DNA of 64,000 nt from Psychrobacter vallis (GTDB lineage Bacteria; Pseudomonadota; Gammaproteobacteria; Pseudomonadales; Moraxellaceae). Both the position numbers and the translations under genes were made by a program. Location of the stretch: NCBI RefSeq assembly GCF_904846715.1, contig NZ_CAJHBU010000014.1, forward strand, positions 20,974-84,973, given 5' to 3'. How positions within the stretch are numbered: position 1 is the first letter of the stretch; each line of letters opens with the position of its first letter. The notes below the pieces were generated by a model. The model was not told the DNA's origin and ran no database searches. It was given only the letters and a program-made list of their open reading frames with translations. Positions 35,276-43,613 of this stretch are shown one piece after another.

Positions 35276-36961
35276 ATGTATCAATATAATTACGCTGACC
35301 AAACCTTGGTAGAGGAACGAGTTGCGCAATTTCGCGACCAAACCGAACGGTTTTTGGCAGGTGAATTGCCAGAAGAACAGTTTTTACCGCTACGCCTGCA
35401 AAACGGTCTTTATATTCAACGTTATGCGCCAATGTTGCGCATTGCTATTCCTTATGGGTTACTTGCCAGTTACCAATTGCGCAAGTTGGCAGAAATTACC
35501 CGCAAATATGACAAAGGCTACGGGCACTTTACCACGCGTACCAACATTCAGCTGAATTGGCCAAAACTCGAAGAAGTGCCAGATATTTTAGCGGAGCTGG
35601 CCACCGTACAGATGCATGCGATTCAGACGTCAGGCAACTGTATTCGTAATACTACGACCGATCCTTATGCGGGTATTCATCAAGAAGAAATTGCCGATCC
35701 ACGCCCCTATTGCGAGATTATTCGCCAGTGGTCAACCTTCCATCCTGAATTTGCTTTTTTGCCACGTAAATTTAAGATTGCTGTCGTTGGTACTGCCAAT
35801 GACCGCGCTGCGACACAAGTACATGATGTCGGACTGCACGTAAAAACCAATGACGAAGGCGAGCTTGGTTTTGAAGTGTTGGTTGGTGGCGGACTGGGTC
35901 GTACACCAGTGATTGGTAAGGTGATTAATGAGTTCTTGCCGCGTCAGCATCTGCTAAGCTATTTGGATGCGATTCTACGCGTTTATAATCTACACGGTCG
36001 CCGCGATAATAAATATAAAGCCCGTATCAAGATATTGGTCGAAAGCATGGGTGGCCCCGCCTTTGCTAAATTGGTCGATGCCGAATGGCAAGCGCATACC
36101 AAAGACGGCGCGCTTACCTTAACCGATGCCAATTTTGCGACTGCCAGTAGCTTTTTCACTGAACCTGATTATGTAGCCTTTGACGCACTACAAACGCAGT
36201 CTGAATTGCAACAGCAACTCAATGCAGATAAAGACTTTGCCAATTGGTATAACCAAAACACTGTGGCGCATAAAATCGCTGGCTATCGTGCGGTGGTGAT
36301 TTCCTTAAAAGCGGGCTTGGTGGATGGTCGCTACGTGCCTTCAGGTGATGTTAGCGAATCACAAATGGATGCCTTAGCTGATCTTGCTGATAAATACAGT
36401 TTTGGAGAGCTTCGCGGTACTTATCAGCAGAACTTGGTATTTGCTGACGTGCAAGCTAATCATTTGTACGAGTTGTGGCAACAGCTGTCTGATCTACACT
36501 TGGCCCGCGCCAACATCAATACGCTAACAGACATGATTGTTTGCCCAGGTTGGGACTATTGCTCACTGGCCAATGCCACCACTCATAATATCGCTGAGCA
36601 AATCGAAAAACAGTTTGATGATCTCGACTATCTTTATGACTTGGGTGAGATTCGCCTCAATATGTCAGGCTGCATGAACGCCTGTGCGCATCACCATACA
36701 GGTGATATCGGTATCCTTGGTGTCGATAAAAAGGGTGAGCATTGGTATCAAATCAGCCTTGGTGGCAACTCCAGTAACGATGCAAAAATCGGTAAGATAT
36801 TGGGCAAAGCCGTACCAGCTGATGACGTAGCTGTTACCCTACAAAAAATATTAGACGTCTATTTAGAGCAGCGTGTGAGTAACGATAACGACGTAGAGCG
36901 CTTTGGTGATTTGGTCGATCGTGTTGGTATCGCCCCATTTAAGGAGAAGGTCTATGGGTAA
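35276..36961 (+). CDS. cysI: Sulfite reductase haemoprotein (nitrite/sulfite reductase family)
   Basis: A 561-residue sirohaem and [4Fe-4S] reductase that takes sulfite to sulfide. The cluster and sirohaem ligands are the four cysteines of CPGWDYC (about residue 423) and SGCMNAC (about 465). Sirohaem-contacting basic blocks are present: GYGHFTTRTNIQLNWPKL and QTSGNCIRNTTTDPYAG. Repeated half domains, as in the family, are visible around YGLLASYQLRKLA and VVISLKAGLVDGRYVPSGDV. No flavoprotein gene is nearby, so the electron donor may be ferredoxin or encoded elsewhere. It overlaps the DUF934 gene by 8 bases and is followed by cysH. CysG, which makes sirohaem, is encoded 5 kb downstream. Confidence 0.93.
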   Translation: MYQYNYADQTLVEERVAQFRDQTERFLAGELPEEQFLPLRLQNGLYIQRYAPMLRIAIPYGLLASYQLRKLAEITRKYDKGYGHFTTRTNIQLNWPKLEEVPDILAELATVQMHAIQTSGNCIRNTTTDPYAGIHQEEIADPRPYCEIIRQWSTFHPEFAFLPRKFKIAVVGTANDRAATQVHDVGLHVKTNDEGELGFEVLVGGGLGRTPVIGKVINEFLPRQHLLSYLDAILRVYNLHGRRDNKYKARIKILVESMGGPAFAKLVDAEWQAHTKDGALTLTDANFATASSFFTEPDYVAFDALQTQSELQQQLNADKDFANWYNQNTVAHKIAGYRAVVISLKAGLVDGRYVPSGDVSESQMDALADLADKYSFGELRGTYQQNLVFADVQANHLYELWQQLSDLHLARANINTLTDMIVCPGWDYCSLANATTHNIAEQIEKQFDDLDYLYDLGEIRLNMSGCMNACAHHHTGDIGILGVDKKGEHWYQISLGGNSSNDAKIGKILGKAVPADDVAVTLQKILDVYLEQRVSNDNDVERFGDLVDRVGIAPFKEKVYG

Positions 36962-37550
36962 TCATCATGTATTAAACAGCGATGGTATCGATATCAGTCA
37001 AGACGACACATGGTTGGCCCTGAGCACCAATGAGGTGCCCGATGGCATTGCCCTAACCCATATATCATTACTTGAGCTGCTGCAAAAACAAGAAAAGCTT
37101 GAGATTGTTTTGCCGTTTGCTGATTTGCTCGAGAATGAAGGAAAAATAGCTGGCGGGCTATTACAACAAGTACGTGAACTGGTTAGCCAACATGCCAGCC
37201 GTATCGGCGTTTGGGTGACATCTGATAGCGATACCGATGTGTTGGCTGGCTTGCCTGAGTTTTTATTACAGCAAGACTTAATCGTCATTCATGTCCCCAC
37301 CTTTACTGATGGTCGCGGCTTTAGTTATGCCCAAACGCTACGTCAAATCGGCTATCAGGGTGAGATTCGCATGGCAGGCAAGTTTGGTCGTGATCAAATT
37401 GCCTACCTGTTGCGTGTGGGTGTCGATAGCTTTGTGCTCAGTGAGCATGATATGCATTCTATCTCCGATATCAGTCAAGCCTTTAACGCGCTTGCCAGCA
37501 GTTACGATGGTCGAGATGCCTCAGCGTTACCAATGTTCTCAAACGTTTAG
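36954..37550 (+). CDS. DUF934 protein linked to CysI
   Basis: A 198-residue protein; the ATG at 36954 lies inside the end of cysI, with AAGGAG before it, so the two are translationally coupled. The open frame extends 17 codons further upstream, inside cysI. The C-terminal half has the conserved DUF934 region VPTFTDGRGFSYAQTLRQIG then GEIRMAGKFGRDQIAYLLRVG and VDSFVLSEHD. There is no signal peptide or membrane segment and no enzyme motif is recognised. DUF934 genes follow cysI in many beta- and gammaproteobacteria and are assumed to help sulfite reduction, perhaps as an assembly or electron-transfer partner; the role is unproven. Confidence 0.88.
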   Translation: MGNHHVLNSDGIDISQDDTWLALSTNEVPDGIALTHISLLELLQKQEKLEIVLPFADLLENEGKIAGGLLQQVRELVSQHASRIGVWVTSDSDTDVLAGLPEFLLQQDLIVIHVPTFTDGRGFSYAQTLRQIGYQGEIRMAGKFGRDQIAYLLRVGVDSFVLSEHDMHSISDISQAFNALASSYDGRDASALPMFSNV

Positions 37551-37629
37551 TACGTATTGCTATGAACCAATTTTTATAAAACTTTTATTCTTACTACCTT
37601 TTATATGAACCATTATTAAGGAATATATT

Positions 37630-38268
37630 ATGAGCCAATTACACCCAAATCTAGATATCGATCAAGCCAACCAAGAACTACAAGGCAAGTCGCCAGAAGA
37701 AATCGTCGCGTGGGCATTGACTCAAGCAAAAAACCCAATTATCACCACCAATTTCCGCCCTTACGAGTCAGCGATATTGCATTTGGTCGCCAAGCAACGT
37801 CCTGACATTACCGTATTGTGGGTTGATTCAGGCTATAACACTGATGCCACCTATCAGTTTGCCAATAAGGTCATCCGTGATTTGAACTTAAACGTTGTCA
37901 CGTACATTCCTAAGCAAACGGCTGCGCATCGTGATTCGACCATGAACGGTATCCCAGGTATCGACAATCCACAGCACGATGCGTTCACTGATCAGGTAAA
38001 ACTTGAGCCATTCCGCCGTGCCTTAGATGAATTAAAGCCTGACGTTTGGTTTAATGCGATTCGCAAAGATCAAACAGAGTTCCGCCAAGGTCTTGACGTG
38101 CTTAGTTTGTCAAAAGATGGTGTCTTAAAAGTAGCGCCGTTGTTCGAAAAAACAGATGCTGATTTGGATATTTATCTTGAAGAGCACAACTTGCCAAATG
38201 AGTTTGATTACTTTGATCCAACTAAAGTAGAAGAAAGCCGTGAATGTGGTTTGCATACGCAGTTGTAG
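37630..38268 (+). CDS. cysH: CysH-family (phospho)adenylylsulfate reductase, short form
   Basis: A 212-residue reductase that converts activated sulfate to sulfite using thioredoxin. The start has an AAGGA site. The catalytic C-terminal motif is RECGLH; its Cys is the only Cys in the protein. The nucleotide-binding start reads TTNFRPYESAILHLV, and WVDSGYNTDATYQFA and NAIRKDQTEFR match the family core. The CC...CxxC cysteines that bind [4Fe-4S] in APS reductases are absent, so by rule it should use PAPS. It is about 30 residues shorter than E. coli CysH, lacking the segment before ECGLH that holds the GDxHTT motif. It is the third gene after cysI and DUF934. Confidence 0.88.
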   Translation: MSQLHPNLDIDQANQELQGKSPEEIVAWALTQAKNPIITTNFRPYESAILHLVAKQRPDITVLWVDSGYNTDATYQFANKVIRDLNLNVVTYIPKQTAAHRDSTMNGIPGIDNPQHDAFTDQVKLEPFRRALDELKPDVWFNAIRKDQTEFRQGLDVLSLSKDGVLKVAPLFEKTDADLDIYLEEHNLPNEFDYFDPTKVEESRECGLHTQL

Positions 38269-38297
38269 ACAAACACCGAGCAATCAACAGTTTTAAG

Positions 38298-38337
38298 AAA
38301 AAAGAAGCGCTGACATTAAAATCACCGCTTCTTTTTT
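38298..38337 (+). terminator. Terminator after cysH
   Basis: Stem AAAAAAGAAGCG / CGCTTCTTTTTT with a 16-base loop, 30 bases after the cysH stop. Confidence 0.85.
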
Positions 38338-38373
38338 GCATTTGGTATTGCCCATCTGATTTAAATAAGACAT

Positions 38374-38411
38374 AAAAAGTAATATTTTCAAAAAATCAGA
38401 GATTACTTTTT
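38374..38411. repeat. Second hairpin after cysH
   Basis: Perfect inverted repeat AAAAAGTAAT / ATTACTTTTT (38374-38383 with 38402-38411). AT-only stem; it may be a weak back-up terminator. Confidence 0.45.
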
Positions 38412-38533
38412 ACGTTTTATCGTATAACATTGAGTCACTTTATGGCTTATCTTCAAAACCTGCACGTCATTGACCCATTTTTTACGTTAAACAATGAATG
38501 ATGTTGTCGCCTTCATCAATATGGATATCTGTT

Positions 38534-39484
38534 ATGCGCTCTATAAAAAAAATCAATTCACTCTACGAAAAGCTTCATGATAAATTGCCTTCAGTAGGCA
38601 AAGCCGCCTCTTTTTTGACAGGCGCTGGTGTCCTCACTGCCAATAGTATGGCCGTTGGTCTACCCATCTGGACTTTGGGCGCTGCTAAAGTATTGACCGG
38701 ATCAAAGCTCGCTGACGATGCCTTGGTTGAGATTACCAAATACTGGATTAATAGTAATAATGCCGTGATTGACCATGCGCTACCCCATAAAGACTGGCGC
38801 ATCAACCTTCCTGAAGACCTTAGCGAAGACAAGCAATATCTGCTGGTCAGTAACCATCAGTCTTGGGTCGATACCAGTATTGTGCAATACATAAGCCAAG
38901 ACAGGTTGCCTTTAACGCGGTTCTTTACTAAGTTTAATTTGATTTATATTCCCGTTATCGGCCAAGCCTTTTACTTCTTAGACTTCCCAATGATTAAGCG
39001 CTTTTCTCCCAAAGCGATGGCGAAGAACTCAGAACTTAAAAATAAAAATTTAATTGAGGCTAAGCGCGCGTGTCGTCAATTAAAAAACAAACCTTTTGCC
39101 CTACTCAACTATTTAGAAGGGACGCGTTTTACTGCAGAAAAACACGACAAGCAAGGATCACCTTATCAGCATTTATTAAAACCACGAGCTGGCGGTTTGT
39201 CATTAGCGATCAATGCGCTGGGCGAGCAACTAGACTCGATCTTAGACGTCACTATCGTATATCCCGATGGCACGCCTGACTATGATGATTTATGGAAAGG
39301 CAATATTCGCCGTTTGGGCGTCGATGTGACACGTTTGGAGATACCCGATGCGTTATTTGCGGCGATTATGGATGGCGGTTATGACCGTGATGAAGCCACC
39401 AAAAAGATGATGTTTGATTGGTTAGAGGACATTTGGCAACAAAAAGATGCACGTATTACTAAGATGCTGAGTGAGTTTGCGTAA
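38534..39484 (+). CDS. 1-acyl-glycerol-phosphate acyltransferase-like protein (YihG type)
   Basis: A 316-residue PlsC-family acyltransferase from the ATG at 38534. The catalytic HxxxxD motif is VSNHQSWVDTSIV (His about residue 112, Asp about 117), followed by the acceptor-binding block NYLEGTRFTAEK. A hydrophobic N-terminal segment (AASFLTGAGVLTANSMAVGL) probably associates with the inner membrane. The layout and length match the YihG/YihG-like group, whose members acylate lysophosphatidic acid and alter the fatty-acid make-up of membranes. It stands alone between cysH and the minus-strand PAAR island. Confidence 0.87.
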   Translation: MRSIKKINSLYEKLHDKLPSVGKAASFLTGAGVLTANSMAVGLPIWTLGAAKVLTGSKLADDALVEITKYWINSNNAVIDHALPHKDWRINLPEDLSEDKQYLLVSNHQSWVDTSIVQYISQDRLPLTRFFTKFNLIYIPVIGQAFYFLDFPMIKRFSPKAMAKNSELKNKNLIEAKRACRQLKNKPFALLNYLEGTRFTAEKHDKQGSPYQHLLKPRAGGLSLAINALGEQLDSILDVTIVYPDGTPDYDDLWKGNIRRLGVDVTRLEIPDALFAAIMDGGYDRDEATKKMMFDWLEDIWQQKDARITKMLSEFA

Positions 39485-39532
39485 ACAGTTGGTAGTGGTT
39501 AAATAGTGTTTATTTTTTGGCCAAGATCTACA

Positions 39533-39900
39533 CTATTTTGTCACTTTCACCTCGATATTGTACTTTTTTCAAATTGTTTCCCAGTAAAATTCGTGCCGTA
39601 GGTGTTTTCTGATATATAAACGCTTATAGGATCGAGCGTAGTAGGCAGACCATTAATTGTCAGGTTATTATAGTCGTCTCGACCACTTTCTCTAATTTTA
39701 GGAGTAATCTTAAAATTAGCATCTGAAGAGGTTCAATGAAAGGTTATGTCATCAACCGCTGAATTTATTATTTCTATATTTGCCTCATAAGGCTGATTAA
39801 GGTAAGCGTCAGGCAATCTATTAGGTGATACTTTCACAGGATCGCTGCATCCTATTACTAGCAAGGAAATAAATGGAAGCATTAAATTCCTATTCATCAT
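39533..39900 (-). pseudogene. Decayed second copy of the immunity-type lipoprotein gene
   Basis: Read from the ATG at 39900 this is a clear duplicate of the intact neighbour: it keeps the lipobox LVIGC, the string CSDPVKVSPNRLPDAYLNQP and, later, NTYGTNFTGKQFEK. An in-frame TGA occurs where the intact copy reads FYSEVSDANF (here FH, stop, TSSDANF). Near the end a one-base deletion in an A-run shifts the frame; adding one base restores YNIEVKVTK. Two separate lesions show it is a pseudogene. It lies 12 bases after the stop of the intact copy, so it is a tandem duplicate. Confidence 0.85.
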
Positions 39901-39911
39901 ATGATGTCCAT

Positions 39912-40277
39912 TTATTTACTGGGCATCACTTCAATCGTATATTTTTTTTCAAATTGTTTACCAGGGAAATTGGTTCCATATGTATCTCCTGCAATATAAA
40001 TATAGATAGGATTTGATGTTGTAGGTGTGCCAGTAACGGTCAAAAGGTTATAATCTTTATAGCCTCCCTCTGCAATACTTGGAATAATTATAAAATTAGC
40101 ATCAGACACTTCAGAGTAAAAACCAACTCCAACCACCACACCGCCTGAAATATCTATATTCGTCTCATAAGGCTGATTTAGGTAAGCATCAGGCAATCTA
40201 TCAGGCGATACTTTCACAGGATCGCTGCATCCTATTACTAACAAGCTTGACACAAATATTATATATTTTTTTATCAT
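39912..40277 (-). CDS. Small lipoprotein, likely immunity protein of the PAAR module
   Basis: A 121-residue lipoprotein from the ATG at 40277, immediately after the TAA of the putative effector gene. A short signal MIKKYIIFVSSLLVIGC ends in the lipobox LVIGC, so it should sit in the periplasm. The mature part is beta-rich and looks like a single Ig-like (putative-Ig) domain: LPDAYLNQPYETNIDI near the start, LLTVTGTPTTSNPIYIYIA in the middle, and FEKKYTIEV at the end. Position and export suggest it neutralises the upstream effector in the periplasm, as Tai/Tli-type immunity lipoproteins do. That role is inference. A decayed duplicate follows directly. Confidence 0.75.
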   Translation of the reverse strand: MIKKYIIFVSSLLVIGCSDPVKVSPDRLPDAYLNQPYETNIDISGGVVVGVGFYSEVSDANFIIIPSIAEGGYKDYNLLTVTGTPTTSNPIYIYIAGDTYGTNFPGKQFEKKYTIEVMPSK

Positions 40278-40278
40278 T

Positions 40279-41118
40279 TTATTTTCCAATCACAATCGCT
40301 TGAAAATGGTATTTTTGAAATTCTGCGAAACTCAAGTTCAATTTTATAGGTCTGGCTATTTCTCCCCATGTAAATAATTTTAGCTTGACAGTATCAGAGG
40401 ATTTTATGTCAGTCCTTATAGGGATGCCGTCACTATTGCGTAGCTGGTCAGTCCACATTACCCAATGGTTAGGGAGATTAACAGTAGGTAAGTTTTGCCC
40501 TGAAATAAACCCAGAGTTTACCAAAGAAATAACATGATAATTAGGGTTACTCTGATAGCTGTTTATTTTTATGATGTTTGTTGGTCTATCTAAAACGAAT
40601 GTTTCAACGTGTCGATAGCCAGCTTTTTTAAACCAATCGATCATATCTACTGGCAAAGTAATTCCTGCTGCTTGGTCGAACGGTGAACTATAAGTCATAA
40701 TATTATTAGTTGAGTCTCGTAGGCTTGCCAAGGTCATCCAGTCAATAGCTAAGATTCTTAATTCCTCTTTCTTCTTGAATAAATCTTTAGGGTTTTTTGT
40801 CCGTGCACTTGGCTCAATTTTCAAATCATTGATCGTTGTCTTACCATCTCTCCAAAGTTCTGCTACCGCCTGTTTATATAATTTAGGATGATCGATAAGT
40901 AAGCAATAAAAAAGAGTGGCAGGTCCACACAGAGAAGATGCCCCTTGAGTAGGAAATGTCTTAAGAGCCAATCTATTCACAAGCTCTTTATTCACTTTCG
41001 CTGCGGTAAAGGGATCTTTTGGGTTATTTAAAGGATGTTGCCGCGATATAAAAGGTCTTGGCGTAATCTTGGTAGAGCTATCTCCGCCTTTCATATTGCC
41101 GCTAGTGCTATTGCTCAT
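40279..41118 (-). CDS. Putative type VI effector with papain-like cysteine protease/amidase fold
   Basis: A 279-residue protein; its ATG overlaps the PAAR gene's stop as ATGA at 41115-41118, so it is translationally coupled. The frame is open a further 9 codons to a GTG. About residue 64 is GASSLCGPATLFYCLL, which resembles the Cys helix of papain-like and C39-type enzymes (CGPA). NLPNHWVMWTDQL near residue 218 gives a candidate catalytic His, with an Asp six residues on, and LKLFTWGEI matches the final strand of such folds. There is no signal peptide, as expected for a protein delivered by a secretion spike. A periplasmic lipoprotein next to it points to a periplasmic target such as peptidoglycan. 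The enzyme activity is untested; I recognise the fold only from motifs. Confidence 0.7.
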   Translation of the reverse strand: MSNSTSGNMKGGDSSTKITPRPFISRQHPLNNPKDPFTAAKVNKELVNRLALKTFPTQGASSLCGPATLFYCLLIDHPKLYKQAVAELWRDGKTTINDLKIEPSARTKNPKDLFKKKEELRILAIDWMTLASLRDSTNNIMTYSSPFDQAAGITLPVDMIDWFKKAGYRHVETFVLDRPTNIIKINSYQSNPNYHVISLVNSGFISGQNLPTVNLPNHWVMWTDQLRNSDGIPIRTDIKSSDTVKLKLFTWGEIARPIKLNLSFAEFQKYHFQAIVIGK

Positions 41119-41660
41119 TCGAACGCTCCCAAACCTTGTTGCCACTCTAAATCTAGTTTGACTTCAATTTCATCATCGGTGTCAGAATAAAAACGCTCCG
41201 TCCAGCCCTCTTCATCTGTAACACCTTGATAGGTCTGGCCACTCTGCTTATTTTTGGCAGTGTAATTGAAGTTGACATAAGGCATATCATCATCGTCTAA
41301 AAACTGAAAAGCGGTATTGTATCTACTCATGACCTTATTAGCATAATCCTGAGCTGCTTCTTTAATACTTTCCGATTGCTCAATACCCATCACTTCAAAA
41401 TCTGACTCACAAAAAGATTGCTGAACTGCGATCAATTTAGCACCGCAGCTGGTCACATCTCCTGCCCGTGCGATTGGTGCGCCATCTACGATAAAAGAAG
41501 CATCTCCTGTTAGAATGGTGGTGACCTTTTTGCATTTTTTACATATCACCTTATCGCCCATGCGAGCGACTTGAACGCCGTTGTGCGTGGTATGCGGTGA
41601 ACCTGTAATGACCTTGCCGCCATGAGTGGTCTTTGCACCCACGGTGATATAAGCTGCCAT
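41115..41660 (-). CDS. PAAR-domain spike protein of an orphan type VI secretion module
   Basis: A 181-residue protein with an N-terminal PAAR domain (about residues 1-95). The typical repeats are visible: TTHGGKVITGSPHTTHNGVQ, VARMGDKVICKKCKKVT, ASFIVDGAPIARAGDVTSCG, including metal-binding Cys/His. PAAR proteins cap the VgrG spike and carry effectors. The C-terminal 80 residues (PYVNFNYTAKNKQSGQTYQG then VTDEEGWTERFY) look like a small transthyretin/Ig-like adaptor domain. The gene overlaps the effector gene by 4 bases and starts after an AGGATAAG site. No other type VI genes are in the window, so the secretion machine would have to be encoded elsewhere. Confidence 0.88.
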   Translation of the reverse strand: MAAYITVGAKTTHGGKVITGSPHTTHNGVQVARMGDKVICKKCKKVTTILTGDASFIVDGAPIARAGDVTSCGAKLIAVQQSFCESDFEVMGIEQSESIKEAAQDYANKVMSRYNTAFQFLDDDDMPYVNFNYTAKNKQSGQTYQGVTDEEGWTERFYSDTDDEIEVKLDLEWQQGLGAFE

Positions 41661-41879
41661 GGTCTTATCCTAAACTGCCTATTTTAAAACTGATACTATC
41701 ATATAAAGTCATTAGCAAACAATTATCTATTTTTATAAATTTACTATTCCGCTTTTCAGCAAAAACTGTCATTATCATGTCAAAAACGAATATACTAATG
41801 CCAATTCACTACGTGAGCGTGCGCCTGTGATACCTCATAATGAGAATACATTTACATTGACTGAATAACTGGTGATGCT

Positions 41880-43478
41880 ATGAACACCTTCCCGCTATTT
41901 TTTAAACTAGAAGACCGCAAAGTGCTTATCGTGGGCGGCGGTGAAGTGGCGCTGCGTAAAGCTGATTTACTCAGCCGTGCAGGGGCTTGTATCACTATTC
42001 TTGCACCAGATATTAGTCACGAGATACAAGAGCTGTTAAGTGATAGCAAGCACGAACTGATTTATGAGAATTATGATAAAGCGCATATGTCAGGCTCGCG
42101 CGTTATCATTGCAGCGACCGATGATGAGACCCTAAACCATCAAATTCATGCCGACGCCACTGATCTGAATATTCCCGTAAACGTGGTCGATACCCCTCCT
42201 TTATGCGATTTTATTTTTCCAGCGATTATAGATCGCAATCCCATTGTGATTGGTATCTCATCCAATGGCAAAGCGCCTGTGCTCGCCCGTCTATTGCGTG
42301 CACGTCTTGAGACATTGATCCCGCAGGGTTATGGAAAATTGGCCAAGCTTGCTGGCGATTTTCGCGCTGAAGTCAAAGCCAAAATTCCGACTTTGACTGG
42401 ACGTCGGCAGTTTTGGGAGCGCGCATTTGAAGGTCAAGTCAGTCAGCTGATGTTTGCTGGTAATGAAAAAGAGGCGGCCGCACAACTGCAAGCTGACTTA
42501 GATAGTACAGCGGCCGCCATTCACAAAAAAAATGACGCTGAACCAGTAGCAAAAGAAGCCCCTACGATCAATCCTATAATGTCAGATGAGTCTATAGAAG
42601 AGGCGTCGGCGGTGGGAGAAGTATATATTGTGGGTGCAGGCCCAGGCGATCCCGAGCTCCTCACTTTTAAAGCGCTGCGTTTGATGCAGCAAGCAGATAT
42701 TGTTTATTATGATGCGCTGGTATCACCGCAAGTATTAGATCTATGCCGCCGTGACGCTGACAAAGTGTTCGTCGGCAAAAAACGCAGCAACCATACAGTC
42801 GCACAGCTTGGTATCAATGAATTATTGGTTAATAGTGCCAAAGAAGGTCGGCGTGTGGTGCGCCTAAAAGGTGGCGATCCGTTCATCTTTGGACGTGGTG
42901 GCGAAGAGATTGAAAGTCTGCGCGCACATGGTGTCCCTTATCAGGTCGTACCCGGCATCACCGCTGCCAATGCCGCTGCCAGCTATGCAGGAATTCCGCT
43001 AACCCACCGTGATCATTCGCAGTCAGTGCGTTTTGTCACTGGATTTCTGAAGGCGGGCGCGCCCAATAACAACTTTAAGAGCTTTTTGAATACCGATGAG
43101 ACAGTGGTATTTTATATGGGTCTACATTCGCTGGCACGCTTGATCGAAGGATTGATTGACGCAGGGCGCAGGGCGGACACGCCCATCGCCATTGTCTCTA
43201 ATGCCAGTATGCTCAACCAGCAAGTATTGACTGGAACGCTTGCAACCATTGTTGCTCAGCAAGAAGAGGCACAATTACCAACGCCTGCCCTACTTATTAT
43301 GGGCGACGTGGTCAGTCTTCAGCACGATTTGTCTTGGTATAATCAGCACAATCAAAATAGTGATCACACAGCGGACAACTGGCTACGTGAAGGCGTTTTT
43401 GCTATCAATAAAGACAAAACAACATCTACACGCCAGCAAGCCCATGCGCTGTCTATGGTTGCAAACCTTGCAGAGTAA
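41880..43478 (+). CDS. cysG: Sirohaem synthase CysG
   Basis: A 532-residue multifunctional enzyme making sirohaem from uroporphyrinogen III. The N-terminal half (MNTFPLFFKLEDRKVLIVGG, then GGGEVALRKADLLSRAGA) is the NAD-dependent precorrin-2 dehydrogenase/ferrochelatase part with a glycine-rich NAD site. From about residue 247 (VYIVGAGPGDPELLTFKALR) the SAM-dependent uroporphyrinogen methyltransferase begins, with VRLKGGDPFIFGRGGEEI and VVPGITAANAAASYAGIPLT. The linker (about 205-245) is longer and more acidic than in E. coli CysG (457 residues), and the C-terminus has an extra tail. It supplies sirohaem for the CysI encoded nearby. Confidence 0.95.
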   Translation: MNTFPLFFKLEDRKVLIVGGGEVALRKADLLSRAGACITILAPDISHEIQELLSDSKHELIYENYDKAHMSGSRVIIAATDDETLNHQIHADATDLNIPVNVVDTPPLCDFIFPAIIDRNPIVIGISSNGKAPVLARLLRARLETLIPQGYGKLAKLAGDFRAEVKAKIPTLTGRRQFWERAFEGQVSQLMFAGNEKEAAAQLQADLDSTAAAIHKKNDAEPVAKEAPTINPIMSDESIEEASAVGEVYIVGAGPGDPELLTFKALRLMQQADIVYYDALVSPQVLDLCRRDADKVFVGKKRSNHTVAQLGINELLVNSAKEGRRVVRLKGGDPFIFGRGGEEIESLRAHGVPYQVVPGITAANAAASYAGIPLTHRDHSQSVRFVTGFLKAGAPNNNFKSFLNTDETVVFYMGLHSLARLIEGLIDAGRRADTPIAIVSNASMLNQQVLTGTLATIVAQQEEAQLPTPALLIMGDVVSLQHDLSWYNQHNQNSDHTADNWLREGVFAINKDKTTSTRQQAHALSMVANLAE

Positions 43479-43543
43479 TAAGATAAGGTTTGAGACAGTA
43501 GGCTAGAAAACGTTTATCATTAATTTCAAGTATTTCCCAAAAG

Positions 43544-43565
43544 CCCTACCAGAGTATTGGTAGGG
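43544..43565 (+). terminator. Terminator after cysG
   Basis: Stem CCCTACCA / TGGTAGGG with a 6-base loop followed by seven T. Confidence 0.85.
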
Positions 43566-43613
43566 TTTTTTTAATACGTTGCAACAGAGCAAACCGCTAC
43601 AAATCTTGCTAGA

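Noticed and set aside
39787..39900. In-frame TGA of the second lipoprotein copy read as selenocysteine
   Set aside because: There is no matching Cys in the intact paralogue, no nearby SECIS-like hairpin was seen, and a second frameshift lesion is present.
39912..41660. CDI or colicin-type toxin module
   Set aside because: There is no CdiA/CdiB or translocation domain; the PAAR protein directly upstream points to type VI delivery.
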